Source of the DNA: CAVRCA01 sp963719345
GTDB lineage: Bacteria > Pseudomonadota > Alphaproteobacteria > Acetobacterales > Acetobacteraceae
Direction: 5' to 3'
Length of the DNA stretch: 64,000 bases
NCBI GenBank assembly: GCA_963719345.1
Contig: CAVRCA010000002.1
Span: 124,001 to 188,000 of the forward strand
Under the pieces are notes generated by a model, which made no database searches, was not told where the DNA came from, and was given only the letters and a program-made list of their open reading frames with translations. This document shows, one piece after another, positions 11,623 to 20,130 of the stretch (the stretch's first letter is position 1; each line of letters opens with the position of its first letter). A program made the position numbers and the translations under genes.

Positions 11623-12243
11623 CTGCGAGCGAGGCTGGCCGCCCGGGTCGGTAGCACCCCCGGCGACACCGTCGAGGTTCTGGATGCGGCGCCCGGGGGG
11701 TTGGCGGTGCCGATCCGGTCCGACGACGCGGTCGATCTGCTGGACACCGATCTGGTGCCGGCCGCCGTCCTGGTCCCGCTGGTCCTCGGGCCGGCCCCGG
11801 GCGTGCTGCTCACCAAGCGCACATCGCACCTGAACAAGCACGCCGGGCAGGTGAGTTTTCCCGGTGGCCGCATGGACCCCGGCGATCCGCACCCCGAAGC
11901 CGCCGCGCTGCGCGAGGCCGAGGAGGAGATCGGGCTCGATCCGTCGCAGGTCGAACTGGTCGGCCGGCTGACCGACTACGTTACCGGCACCGGCTATCGG
12001 ATCACGCCCGTGCTCGGCATCGTGCCGCCGGGGCTCGAGTGGACGCCTTCGCCGCATGAGGTGGAGGCGGTGTTCGAGCTGCCGATGGCGGTGCTGCTCG
12101 ATCCCGACGCGCCGCAGAAGCGGCGGGCCTATGCGCGGGGGCGATGGCGCAATTTCTGGGTCTGGCCGCATCCCGACCACTACATCTGGGGCGCCACGGC
12201 GGCGATCCTGGTGCGCCTCGCCCAGATCCTGCGCGGCGAGTAG
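11563..12243 (+). CDS. NUDIX hydrolase, CoA diphosphatase type
   Basis: 226 residues from a TTG at 11563, ten bases after AGGGAG and 14 bp after the DUF1285 stop. The CoA-diphosphatase motif LLTKRTSHLNKHAGQVSFPG precedes the NUDIX box GGRMDPGD...AAALREAEEEIGL (about residues 100-125), whose EExG metal ligands are intact. Enzymes of this group split CoA and acyl-CoA to phosphopantetheine and 3',5'-ADP. The N-terminus is unusual: four 15-bp tandem units encode LNVTG-LNVPG-LNVPA-LNVEE, and every unit starts with TTG or CTG, so the true start within them is uncertain. Confidence 0.88.
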   Translation: MNVTGLNVPGLNVPALNVEELRARLAARVGSTPGDTVEVLDAAPGGLAVPIRSDDAVDLLDTDLVPAAVLVPLVLGPAPGVLLTKRTSHLNKHAGQVSFPGGRMDPGDPHPEAAALREAEEEIGLDPSQVELVGRLTDYVTGTGYRITPVLGIVPPGLEWTPSPHEVEAVFELPMAVLLDPDAPQKRRAYARGRWRNFWVWPHPDHYIWGATAAILVRLAQILRGE

Positions 12244-12248
12244 CGCCC

Positions 12249-12491
12249 GTGTTGCGCCTGTTGGAGGTCGCGCTGTTCCTGGCGCCCTTCGCGGCGTTTG
12301 CGGGTTGGCGGCTGCTGGCCTCCACGGGGCCGTCCCCCGCCGTGCTCGGCGTCACGGCGGCGGCGGTGGTCCTGCTCGCCGCCCTCCTCCTTTGGACCGG
12401 CGTCCACGGCACCTTGGGCCGCGACAACCGCTACGTTCCGGCGCAGTTGCGCGATGGCGAGATCGTGCCCGGGCACGGCGCGAGGCGGTGA
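12249..12491 (+). CDS. Small membrane protein, DUF6111-like
   Basis: 80 residues from a GTG five bases after the CoA-diphosphatase stop. Two membrane helices (residues 5-22, LLEVALFLAPFAAFAGW; and 32-52, VLGVTAAAVVLLAALLLW) are followed by a conserved tail, DNRYVPAQLRDGEIVPGHG. In related genomes a protein of this length and tail (I recall it as DUF6111) sits between the CoA diphosphatase and the CCA-adding enzyme. Here cca is 7.6 kb further on, beyond the island. The family name is from memory; the membrane topology is visible. Confidence 0.75.
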   Translation: MLRLLEVALFLAPFAAFAGWRLLASTGPSPAVLGVTAAAVVLLAALLLWTGVHGTLGRDNRYVPAQLRDGEIVPGHGARR

Positions 12492-12603
12492 GCGGAGTGC
12501 ATGACTTGGGTTGATACCGCCATCGGTGGGATCGGGGGTGCGGATTTCCTCAACCGCAGCGGTCCGTCTTGCTCGATCCGCATGACCACTCTCGCGGGCG
12601 TCG

Positions 12604-13839
12604 TCACTGGGCGTCCTTGCTCCCTGTCACGGCGACGGCACCCTCCCGGACAAGGGCCTCGGTACGCGCGGCGCTATAGTCCAGCAGGTCTTGCAGGATT
12701 GCGGCCGTGTGCTCGCCGAGCAGCGGCGCGGGCCGGATGGCGGCATCCTCGAACCGGTCGAGAAAGCGAACCGGCGAGCGAACCGCTTGCACTCCTCCGG
12801 CGGTCGGATGATCGAGCTCCCGCACGACCGCGCGCTCCGCGACGATCGGCATCGCAAGAGCCTCCGCGACGGTGTTGACCGGTCCACACGGAATGTCGTT
12901 GGCGTCGAAAATCGCCTGCCACTCGGCCGTCGTGCGGGCCGTCAGCACGTCGCCGATCAGGGCCTCCAGCTCGACGCGGTTCTCCTTCCGACCCGTGGTG
13001 GTGGCGAAGCGCGCGTCGCGCGCCAGCTCCGGCCGCGTGATCGCCGAGCAGAACTTCACCCAGAAGCTCGGCACCATCAGGGCGATGACCATGTGTCCGT
13101 CCCTCGTCGGAAACCGCCCATAGGGAACGACGCTCTGATGCGAGGACCCGACACGCTGCGGCACCTGGCCGGTGACGAAGTAGTCCTGTGCCAGGTAGCC
13201 GAGCATCCCCAGCATTCCTTCGAGCAGGCTGAGATCGACGGTGAGCGCCTCGCCGGTTGCGGTCCGGTGTTGCAGGGCGGACAGGATGGCGATCGCCGCC
13301 CAAAGCCCGCCGCCGAGATCGCCCATCGGCAAGCCGAGCTTCGTCGGCGGGCCGTCGGGTTCGCCGTTGACCGACATCACGCCGCTGAGCGCCTGGGCAA
13401 CGAGATCAAAGGAAGGTTTGGCGCTGAGGCTCGTCTTTTGCCCATAGCCCGAGATCGAGCAGACGATGAGACGTGGATTGGCCGCGCGCAGCGCCTCCGC
13501 GCCAAGGCCCAGCCGCTCCATCACGCCGGGCCGGAAGTTCTCGATCAGCGCATCGCAGTGTCGCACCAAGTCGAGCAGCACCGCGCGTCCGCCCGCTGTG
13601 CGGGCGTCGAGCGCGAGACTCTTTTTGTTTCTGTTGATTGCCAGGAAGTAGTGGCTCTCACCCTGCACATAGGGAGGGATGTTGCGGGTCTGGTCGCCGC
13701 CCCCGATCTCCTCGACCTTGATGATTTCGGCGCCGAGGTCACCCAGGATCATCGTGCAGAACGGACCGGCCAGGACGCGGGTAAGGTCGAGGATGCGCAA
13801 CCCGGAGAGCGGCCCGCGCGGCTCGCGATCCTGCGTCAT
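12604..13839 (-). CDS. CaiB/BaiF family (class III) CoA-transferase
   Basis: 411 residues, intact. The N-terminus GLRILDLTRVLAGPFCTMIL and LGDLGAEIIKVE are the family hallmark. The catalytic Asp is in LPMGDLGGGLWAA (about residue 173), and SLLEGMLGMLGYLAQ and NDIPCGPVNTV follow. Class III enzymes move CoA between carboxylic acids via an aspartyl-acyl anhydride. It lies downstream of the acyl-CoA dehydrogenase on the same strand (48 bp gap), and in the island with a hydratase and an SDR it probably activates an imported acid. The substrate is unknown. Confidence 0.92.
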   Translation of the reverse strand: MTQDREPRGPLSGLRILDLTRVLAGPFCTMILGDLGAEIIKVEEIGGGDQTRNIPPYVQGESHYFLAINRNKKSLALDARTAGGRAVLLDLVRHCDALIENFRPGVMERLGLGAEALRAANPRLIVCSISGYGQKTSLSAKPSFDLVAQALSGVMSVNGEPDGPPTKLGLPMGDLGGGLWAAIAILSALQHRTATGEALTVDLSLLEGMLGMLGYLAQDYFVTGQVPQRVGSSHQSVVPYGRFPTRDGHMVIALMVPSFWVKFCSAITRPELARDARFATTTGRKENRVELEALIGDVLTARTTAEWQAIFDANDIPCGPVNTVAEALAMPIVAERAVVRELDHPTAGGVQAVRSPVRFLDRFEDAAIRPAPLLGEHTAAILQDLLDYSAARTEALVREGAVAVTGSKDAQ

Positions 13840-13887
13840 CGCTGCCCCTTGAACGGCGGCGGACGTCGTTCTGGGAGAGCGGCGAAG

Positions 13888-15075
13888 TCAACCGGCACGT
13901 CTTTGCCCGCCGTGCCTGGAGAGGATGTCGCGAGCCACGACCATGCGATGCACCTCCGACGGCCCCTCGCCGATCCGTCGGATTCTGGCCTCGCGGAACC
14001 AGCGCTCGAGCGGCATCTCGTGCGACACCCCCAGGCCACCAAAAATCTGGATGCAACGGTCCAGTACGCGGAACGAGGTTTCGGTCGCGTGTATCTTGCA
14101 GATGGAGGCGTCGATTTTTGCGTCACGGCCGAGATCGGCCTGCCATGCCGCCTGCCACGTCAGCATCCGCGCGGCACGCAGCTCGATTTCCAAGTCGGCG
14201 ATCATCCACTGGATCGCCTGCTTGTCCGCCAGAGGGGAACCGAACGTCTTGCGTTGTGCCGCCCATTCGGCCGCAAGGTCGAGGGCGGCCTGCGCCAAGC
14301 CGATGCTCGTCGCGGCGTACGGCATGCGGGCGTGGACCAGCCACTTTTCCGCAAGCTGGAAGCCATGCCCTTCCTCACCCAGCCGGTTCTCGATGGGGAC
14401 GCGGACATTATCGAAAAACACCGTAAAGGGCTGGAACGAACGCATTACGGGAATCTTCTTGAGCCCAATTCCGGGCCAGTGCGGCTCGACGATGAAGCTT
14501 GTGATCCCCGCGCGGCCCTGAACCCCTTCCATGCGCGCAAAAACGATGCCCCATTTCGCGCGATCGACACCCGAGATCCACATTTTCGCGCCGTTGAGGA
14601 TGTAGCTGTCGGCATCACGGCGTGCGCGGGTGGTGATCGCGCGCGCCGGATCGGAGCCACCGGACGCCTCGCTGACCGCGACGAAGGTGGCGTGGCCGCT
14701 CCGGATCGTCGGAACGGCGTATTTCTCGATCTGCGCGGTGGTGCCTGAGAATATCACGTTGGGAGGGTCCCAGCCGAACGCGCCGGCGGCTGGGAAGTAG
14801 GCACCCATGCGGCACTTCGCCGCCTCCTCCGCCACCACGCACTGCGCCAGCACGTTCAGGCCGGCGCCGCCGTACGCTGCCGGAGATTGCACGAACCACA
14901 ACCCAAGACCGCGCGCCTTCTCCTGCAAGGGGTGCAGCACGTCCGGCGGCGGCAGGTAGGCGTCGTGCGGCAGGCGGTCCTCGACGGGCTTCACCTCCGA
15001 AGCCATGAAGCGGCGGACCGTCTCCCGGAGCGCCACCAGTTCCTCCGGCAGTTCCCAGCTTCCAAGTTTATCCAC
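13888..15075 (-). CDS. Acyl-CoA dehydrogenase
   Basis: 395 residues from a GTG at 15075 placed seven bases after GGGAGG; a GTG at 15081 is too close to it. FAD-binding and substrate segments are AVSEASGGSDPARAITT, YILNGAKMWISG, GKTFGSPL-like QRKTFGSPLADKQAIQWMIA and QIFGGLGVSHEMPLERWFRE, then IGEGPSEVHRMVVARDIL. The catalytic-base region matches long or branched-chain members. The enzyme oxidises an acyl-CoA to the 2-enoyl-CoA using FAD and electron-transfer flavoprotein. It is divergent from the ABC binding-protein gene, with a palindromic operator candidate between them. Confidence 0.92.
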   Translation of the reverse strand: MDKLGSWELPEELVALRETVRRFMASEVKPVEDRLPHDAYLPPPDVLHPLQEKARGLGLWFVQSPAAYGGAGLNVLAQCVVAEEAAKCRMGAYFPAAGAFGWDPPNVIFSGTTAQIEKYAVPTIRSGHATFVAVSEASGGSDPARAITTRARRDADSYILNGAKMWISGVDRAKWGIVFARMEGVQGRAGITSFIVEPHWPGIGLKKIPVMRSFQPFTVFFDNVRVPIENRLGEEGHGFQLAEKWLVHARMPYAATSIGLAQAALDLAAEWAAQRKTFGSPLADKQAIQWMIADLEIELRAARMLTWQAAWQADLGRDAKIDASICKIHATETSFRVLDRCIQIFGGLGVSHEMPLERWFREARIRRIGEGPSEVHRMVVARDILSRHGGQRRAG

Positions 15076-15112
15076 CGGCACGCCTCCCTGGGACGGCAGA
15101 TCTGAGGGTCGT

Positions 15113-15128
15113 TTGACATGTATGTCAA
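15113..15128. promoter_or_regulatory. Perfect palindrome, candidate TetR operator
   Basis: TTGACATGTATGTCAA: 7-bp arms TTGACAT/ATGTCAA with a 2-bp centre, in the 111-bp gap between the divergent acyl-CoA dehydrogenase and ABC binding-protein genes. TetR-family operators are often 14-18 bp palindromes placed over divergent promoters, and a TetR gene lies 1.3 kb away in the same cluster. TTGACA also equals a sigma-70 -35 box, so binding could block a promoter. The assignment is inference; the palindrome itself is exact. Confidence 0.6.
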
Positions 15129-15186
15129 GACCGGGTACTCGCTTGCCGCCTGAGGAATTTTGAGCCGATTGGAAAGCGTCACGTCC

Positions 15187-16434
15187 ATGGCTTCTGGTGC
15201 TCCGTCGAACCGCGCGCATCCGGAGCGACGCAACTTCCTGCTCGGCGCTGCCGCCGCCTCCCTGGCGCCGACCATCTTCCGGCGTGCCCGCGCACAATCC
15301 GCATCGGCTCCGCTGCGCGTTGGCGTGCTCGGCGACTTCTCCGGCCCTTACAGCACGATCTCCGGCGAGGGCCCGACCACGGCGGCGCGTTTCGCGATCG
15401 CCGATGTCGGCGGCACGGTGCTAGGGCGTCCGGTCGAGATCGTCACCGCCGATCACCAGAACAAGGCCGATGTCGGGCTCGGGATCGTGCGCGAATGGTT
15501 TGGTCCCGGCAACGTGTCGCTGGTGATCGACGTCGCCAACTCCGCCATCGCCCTCGGCATGCAGCCGCTCCTTTTACAGATGCGTCGGATTGCACTGTAT
15601 ACTTCGGTCGGCAACAGCAACTTGATCGGAGCGGCGTGCTCGCCGCTCAGCGTACTCTGGGCGCTCGATACTTGGGCGAACACGGTCGTGCCGATCCGGG
15701 CATTGCAGAAGCAAGGGAAGAAAACCTTCTTTCTGGTCGCGGCCGACTACGTGTTCGGCAAGACGCTGGAAGCCGACGCTACGGCGGCGATCGTCGCAGG
15801 CGGTGGCAAGGTGCTGGGCTCGGTGCGGCACCCGCTCAACTCTGCGGACTTCTCGTCCTACCTGCTGGCCGCGCAGGCCTTCGGCGCGGAAGTTGTCATG
15901 TTGCTGAATGGCGGTCAGGACTTTGTGAACTCGTTCAAGCAGGCTGCTGAGTTCAGGCTGACGCGAAGTCAGACGGTTGTCGCCCCAGTGGTTTTCCTGA
16001 GCGACATCCACAGCTTGGGCCTCGAGCTAGCGCAGGGGCTGCAATTCGCCGTTGCCTGGGACTGGAACCAGAACGATGCGAGCCGGGCCTGGGCGAAGCG
16101 CTATTATGCGGAACGCCAGTCGATGCCGAACGACAGCCATGCTGCGGCCTACTCCGCCGTGCTGCAGTACCTCCGTGCCGTCGAACGTACGGAGTCGGAC
16201 GATGCCGAGCGGGTCATGGCCACGCTGCGCGCTTCGACGATCTCGGACATGTTTGTGAGCAACGGCCACATCCGGGCGGACGGCAAGATGATGTTCGATC
16301 GCTACCTGGTCCGCGTGAAGCGCCCGGAGGAGTCGCAGGGACCCTGGGATCTTTTGGCGGTCACCAGCACGGTCGCCGCGGAGGATGCAGCTCGGCCACT
16401 TTCGGAAAGCGCGTGTCCTCTCGTTCGCCATTGA
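15187..16434 (+). CDS. ABC transporter substrate-binding protein, branched-chain amino acid type
   Basis: 415 residues from ATG 15187; an in-frame TTG at 15160 is an alternative. A twin-arginine-like signal (ERRNFLLGAAAASLAPTIF...ARAQ) is followed by the LivJ-type fold: RVGVLGDFSGPYSTISGEGP, EIVTADHQNKADVGLGIVRE, KKTFFLVAADYVFGKTLE and SVRHPLNSADFSSYLLAA. It should bind a small acid or amide in the periplasm for an ABC importer, but no permease or ATPase genes are near, so it must share one or act alone. Its stop lies inside the TetR gene start (22-bp overlap). Confidence 0.88.
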   Translation: MASGAPSNRAHPERRNFLLGAAAASLAPTIFRRARAQSASAPLRVGVLGDFSGPYSTISGEGPTTAARFAIADVGGTVLGRPVEIVTADHQNKADVGLGIVREWFGPGNVSLVIDVANSAIALGMQPLLLQMRRIALYTSVGNSNLIGAACSPLSVLWALDTWANTVVPIRALQKQGKKTFFLVAADYVFGKTLEADATAAIVAGGGKVLGSVRHPLNSADFSSYLLAAQAFGAEVVMLLNGGQDFVNSFKQAAEFRLTRSQTVVAPVVFLSDIHSLGLELAQGLQFAVAWDWNQNDASRAWAKRYYAERQSMPNDSHAAAYSAVLQYLRAVERTESDDAERVMATLRASTISDMFVSNGHIRADGKMMFDRYLVRVKRPEESQGPWDLLAVTSTVAAEDAARPLSESACPLVRH

Positions 16435-17162
16435 AGGGCGAGGCCCGCCGGGGCACGTTGCAGGACACGATCCTGACGGTCGCAACGGAGCTGTTCATCC
16501 GCCACGGATACAAAGCTGTCAGCTTTCTCGCGATCGCCAGGGAACTTGGTATCACGCATTCACACGTCCATTACTATTTCGGAACCAAGGCGCTGCTGGC
16601 GGAAGCAGTCCTGGAAACCTATGTCGCCAATACCATCGCGGATTTCCGCTCCATTTGGACGGCGAATGATCTCGACCTACTTGGCAGGTTCGTGCGGAGC
16701 CGCGACTGGATCTGGCGCCAGTACGTGAAGTTCAATCCGGGGGGCGTCGGCGGCAATGATTGGGGACTGCTTGCACGTTTTGCGGGCGAATCCGACCTGC
16801 TGACCCCAGCCGTTCGCAAAAGGCTCGCGACAACAATGGTGACGATGAACTCGTTCATCGAGACCGGAATCGACATGGCAGTCCGACACGGCGAGTTGGT
16901 CCCGGATACGCCGAAGCACGCGCTGGTCATGCAGATCTCGTCGCTTCTGCACACGAGCCGACACACCACACGCATCGAAGGAAGTTTCGATCGGCTGGAC
17001 GAACTGCTGAGATGGACTCTCGACGTGATCCAGCGCGCTTACGGCACCGGCACACCAACCGGCGCATGGCCGTCGGTCGTGTCGGTGCAAGCCGGACAAG
17101 CCCGGGATGCCACGACGAACGCAAGCGGGAGAACGCGATGCCGGCCACCTATGACGCGCTGA
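16413..17162 (+). CDS. TetR/AcrR family transcriptional regulator
   Basis: 249 residues from a GTG at 16413. The N-terminal helix-turn-helix spans about residues 16-60: DTILTVATELFIRHGYKAVS, then AIARELGITHSHVHYYFGTK, the classic TetR pattern. The C-terminal ligand domain is not closely assignable. It overlaps the binding-protein gene by 22 bp and the hydratase gene by 25 bp, so the three genes are transcribed together. It is the obvious candidate to bind the palindrome at 15113-15128 and repress the island until an acyl-CoA or acid appears (inference). Confidence 0.9.
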   Translation: MSSRSPLKGEARRGTLQDTILTVATELFIRHGYKAVSFLAIARELGITHSHVHYYFGTKALLAEAVLETYVANTIADFRSIWTANDLDLLGRFVRSRDWIWRQYVKFNPGGVGGNDWGLLARFAGESDLLTPAVRKRLATTMVTMNSFIETGIDMAVRHGELVPDTPKHALVMQISSLLHTSRHTTRIEGSFDRLDELLRWTLDVIQRAYGTGTPTGAWPSVVSVQAGQARDATTNASGRTRCRPPMTR

Positions 17163-18007
17163 TGCGCCTGCGGTCAGAGAACGAACGGTATCGCTACGAG
17201 GAACGGGATACCCTGCTCTACGCCGTGAGCATCGGCATGGGCCGCGATCCGCTGAACGAAGCTGAGCTGCACTATGTCTATGAGAAGTATCCCTTGCGCG
17301 TGGTGCCGACGCAGGCTGTCGTGGCCGCACGGCAGAAACTCATATGGGACGTCGGGCTTGATGTCGGTCAGTTCCTGCACGGCGAGCAGCGGCTCACCAT
17401 TCATCGCCCCTTGCCCCCGGCCGCTTCGCTGCTGGCGGATGCATGGATCTCGGAAGTTTACGACAAAGGCCCTGGCAAGGGCTGCATTGTCCAACTAGAC
17501 GGCGTGGTACGGGACGCAGCGGACGGCAACGCTCTGTTCAGCTGGATGAGCCTGATCGTGGCTCGCGGCGATGGTGGAGTCGGTGGCCCCGGGAGCAAGG
17601 TGCCGCCACCGCATCCGATGCCGACCCGCAAGCCGGACCTGGTGATCACGGCGGAAACGCGCCGCGACCAAGCCCTGCTTTACCGCCTGAATGGCGATCG
17701 CAACCTTGTGCATGTCGATCCCAAGATAGCCCGCGATGCCGGATTCAGCGCACCGATCCTGCACGGCGCTTGCACCTACGCCATCGCCGGACGCGAGATC
17801 CTGGCGCATGTCTGCGAGTACGACCATACAAGGGTTCGGACGTGCGACGTGCGGTTCTCCGCGCCGATCTATCCGGGCGAGCATGTCGAGACGCAGATCT
17901 GGGTGGAGGGCGACGCCGTCGCGTTTCGCGCGCGTTGCTGTGAACGGGATGTCATCGTCCTGGATCACGGACGCTGCGAGCTGGGCCCGAGCCGTTTGGC
18001 TGCGTGA
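17138..18007 (+). CDS. MaoC-type (R)-specific enoyl-CoA hydratase
   Basis: 289 residues, double hot-dog. The first half (YEKYPLRVVPTQAVVAA, LDVGQFLHGEQRLTIHRPLP) is the non-catalytic N domain. The second half carries the hydratase-2 motif, GDRNLVHVDPKIARDAGF followed by ILHGACTYA, with catalytic Asp and His in place (about residues 186-215). It resembles the hydratase part of peroxisomal multifunctional enzyme 2 and hydrates 2-enoyl-CoA to (R)-3-hydroxyacyl-CoA, the step after acyl-CoA dehydrogenase. AGCGGGAGAA supports the ATG. It overlaps the TetR gene end. Confidence 0.9.
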   Translation: MPATYDALMRLRSENERYRYEERDTLLYAVSIGMGRDPLNEAELHYVYEKYPLRVVPTQAVVAARQKLIWDVGLDVGQFLHGEQRLTIHRPLPPAASLLADAWISEVYDKGPGKGCIVQLDGVVRDAADGNALFSWMSLIVARGDGGVGGPGSKVPPPHPMPTRKPDLVITAETRRDQALLYRLNGDRNLVHVDPKIARDAGFSAPILHGACTYAIAGREILAHVCEYDHTRVRTCDVRFSAPIYPGEHVETQIWVEGDAVAFRARCCERDVIVLDHGRCELGPSRLAA

Positions 18008-18139
18008 GCCTCCGTCTGGCACCCGCTGCGAACGGCGGCCCGCATTTCGGGGCGCCGGTGACCCCACGCGCACGGCCCATCATCCCCCGCAACCGAGCGC
18101 GATGCGCTCCGTTTGGGCAGATCATGTCGGAGGACCACG

Positions 18140-19207
18140 ATGCCCCCTGAGGATAATGGCCGGACCACGCAACCGCCCGCGCACGACCCGGTTCGCCGCA
18201 GCCTCGTTCTGGGCGGAGGCTTAATCTCTGGCGTCGCGCTGACCGGTACCGCCGCGGCGCAGACCCGCACGGATACCGACCCGCACGTACTCGGCGACGC
18301 ACCGGTGCCGGAGCCGCCCGAGAACAGGAGCGCGGGTCCAGTGCGGCCGGGACGCGGCTCCACCCTCAACGGAAAGGTGGCAGTGGTGACGGGGGGTGCG
18401 CGCGGCATCGGTCGGGCGATCGCCGTCGAGATGGCTGCAAATGGCGCGAGTGTCGTGGTGCTCGACATCGCCGGCCCGGTCAGCCCCGCGTCCGACGCCA
18501 AACCCGCGACGCCCGATGAGCTCGCCGAGACCGTGCGCCTCATCGAGGGTTACGGTCGCCGCGGCGACGCGATCCGCGCGGACATCCGCGACATCAAGGC
18601 GCTGAAGGCGGCAGCCGACCAGATCGAACGCGAATATAGCAAGATCGACATCGTGGTCGCCGATGCGGCGATCCAGCGCTGGAAGCCGCTGCTCGAGATG
18701 GAGGATAGCGACTGGTTCGACGTGATCGACAACAACCTCAACGGCACGGCCAACACGATCCGTGCCTTCGCCCCGAAGCTGGTGGCGCGGAAAGCCGGAC
18801 GGATCATCGTGCTCTCCTCGATGCAAGGCAAGCACGGGACCAAGGATGCGGCGAGCTACTCGGCGTCGAAATGGGGCATCCTCGGACTGATGAAGTCGGC
18901 GGCGCTTGAACTCGGCCAGTACGGTATCACGGTGAACGCGCTTATTCCCGGCCTGGTCGACACGCCGCTTACGCGATACTACACGCGCCTGCGCGAGAGC
19001 ATGCAGGAAACCGGGCAGAAGCCGCCCGAGCGCCCCACGCCGCAGCAGGCCTGGGACGCGCGCGCACCCACGGTGGCCCTCAAGGTCGGCTGGTTGCAGC
19101 CGGACGACATCTCCCCGGCCGCGGTCTTCCTGGCCTCCGACGCCGCCGCGATGGTTACGGGTGCGGAATACGAGGTGACCGCCGGTGACAGCGCGAAGGA
19201 CGTGTAA
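18140..19207 (+). CDS. Short-chain dehydrogenase/reductase with twin-arginine signal
   Basis: 355 residues; CGGAGGACC precedes the ATG. Residues 19-41 look like a Tat signal (RRSLVLGGGLISGV...TAAAQ). The Rossmann fold follows with TGGARGIG (about 84-91), then VLSSMQGKHG and YSASK with the catalytic Tyr and Lys, and PGLVDTPLTRYY. The adenine-end residues VVLDIAG (acidic D) suggest NAD(H) preference. It would oxidise a 3-hydroxyacyl or alcohol substrate. The Tat signal is odd for an SDR, because export would require folding with cofactor bound; the alternative is a cytoplasmic protein with a chance N-terminus. Confidence 0.85.
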   Translation: MPPEDNGRTTQPPAHDPVRRSLVLGGGLISGVALTGTAAAQTRTDTDPHVLGDAPVPEPPENRSAGPVRPGRGSTLNGKVAVVTGGARGIGRAIAVEMAANGASVVVLDIAGPVSPASDAKPATPDELAETVRLIEGYGRRGDAIRADIRDIKALKAAADQIEREYSKIDIVVADAAIQRWKPLLEMEDSDWFDVIDNNLNGTANTIRAFAPKLVARKAGRIIVLSSMQGKHGTKDAASYSASKWGILGLMKSAALELGQYGITVNALIPGLVDTPLTRYYTRLRESMQETGQKPPERPTPQQAWDARAPTVALKVGWLQPDDISPAAVFLASDAAAMVTGAEYEVTAGDSAKDV

Positions 19208-19311
19208 CCCGCACCGGATCGGCGGCCACAGCACGGGCCGAAGCAGTGAGAATGAGGGAAGGCGATGCCATGCAGGCTCCAGGTCATGGTAGGTGTCCCA
19301 AAACCGTATCG

Positions 19312-19355
19312 GGCATATCTGGACGGCTTGGCATATCTGGACATAGTTTCTGGAC
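19312..19355 (+). repeat. 13-bp direct repeats in the gap after the SDR gene
   Basis: GGCATATCTGGAC occurs at 19312-19324 and again at 19330-19342, with a partial third copy TTCTGGAC at 19348-19355. They lie in the 244-bp gap between the SDR and GNAT genes, in DNA of lower GC than the flanks. The segment also has GGTGTCCCAAAACCG just before it, which resembles insertion-sequence ends, but no transposase remnant was recognised. Confidence 0.5.
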
Positions 19356-19451
19356 GGGTTCTCACGCCCAATTGGACGTAGGACGGCCTCTCCGGGAACC
19401 GCGCGGTTGAAGGGCGGCCAAACAGCGTCAAGCAGCCACGAGGCCGGGCCG

Positions 19452-19988
19452 ATGGCGCCACATACGGTTCACCAGGTAACGGCGACCGAGGCTCCCGCCG
19501 CGGAACGGCCCGTGCTCGACCGCTTGCTCCAGCTCTACCTGCACGACTTCTCCGAGTACGCCGTCTTGGGCAGCCCCCATGGCGAGGTCGATAAGGACGG
19601 GTTGTTCGCCTACCCGCCGGGGATCGACAGCTACTGGCAGGAACCCGGCTGTGTGCCGCTGGTGATCCGGGCTGATGGCTGCATCGCCGGGTTCGCGCTG
19701 CTGAACCAGTGGTCGGCTCTGGACCGGCCGCTCGATCGCGCCGTCGCGGAGTTGTTCGTGGTCCGAAAGTATCGGCGGGCGCGCGTCGGCACGCGTGCCG
19801 TCCATCACGTGTTTCACCGCTACCCTGGGCGATGGGAAGTTCCAGTGGCCGGCTACAACCAGAACGCATTGCTGTTCTGGCGCGCAGTCGTCTGCTCGAT
19901 AGAGGTGGCCAAGGTCACGGAGCACGCCGGAGATGGCCGACGCTGGTCCGGCACCGTGCTGTGCTTCAATTCAAGCCCAGGCGCGTGA
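19452..19988 (+). CDS. GNAT family N-acetyltransferase
   Basis: 178 residues. The acetyl-CoA-binding region is VAELFVVRKYRRARVGTRAV (about residues 97-116), matching the R/Q-x-x-G-x-G/A loop of GNAT enzymes although the last Gly is replaced (RARVGTRA). The front part PVLDRLLQLYLHDFSEYAVL and GCIAGFALLNQW fits the same fold. The acceptor is unknown. It sits alone at the right end of the island, upstream of a repeat fragment and cca. I chose the internal ATG at 19452; an upstream frame extension has no support. Confidence 0.75.
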   Translation: MAPHTVHQVTATEAPAAERPVLDRLLQLYLHDFSEYAVLGSPHGEVDKDGLFAYPPGIDSYWQEPGCVPLVIRADGCIAGFALLNQWSALDRPLDRAVAELFVVRKYRRARVGTRAVHHVFHRYPGRWEVPVAGYNQNALLFWRAVVCSIEVAKVTEHAGDGRRWSGTVLCFNSSPGA

Positions 19989-20055
19989 GCGCCGCAGGCA
20001 TCCGATGTCACCACGAGTTGAACCTGGAACTCGCCCCAGCAGGAACCGGAGAGCG

Positions 20056-20077
20056 GTGGATCAAGTCCGGACATGAC
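20056..20077 (+). repeat. Half copy of the intergenic palindromic repeat
   Basis: GTGGATCAAGTCCGGACATGAC matches one arm of the double-hairpin element at 39689-39771 (GGATCAAGTCCG...CATGAC). It lies at the island's right edge, immediately before the CCA-adding enzyme. A second CATGACTGG follows at 20090. Confidence 0.6.
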
Positions 20078-20130
20078 TGGGAAGGCGGGCATGACTGGAG
20101 AGGAAGGTAGTTCAAACTCACCTTGTAGAG

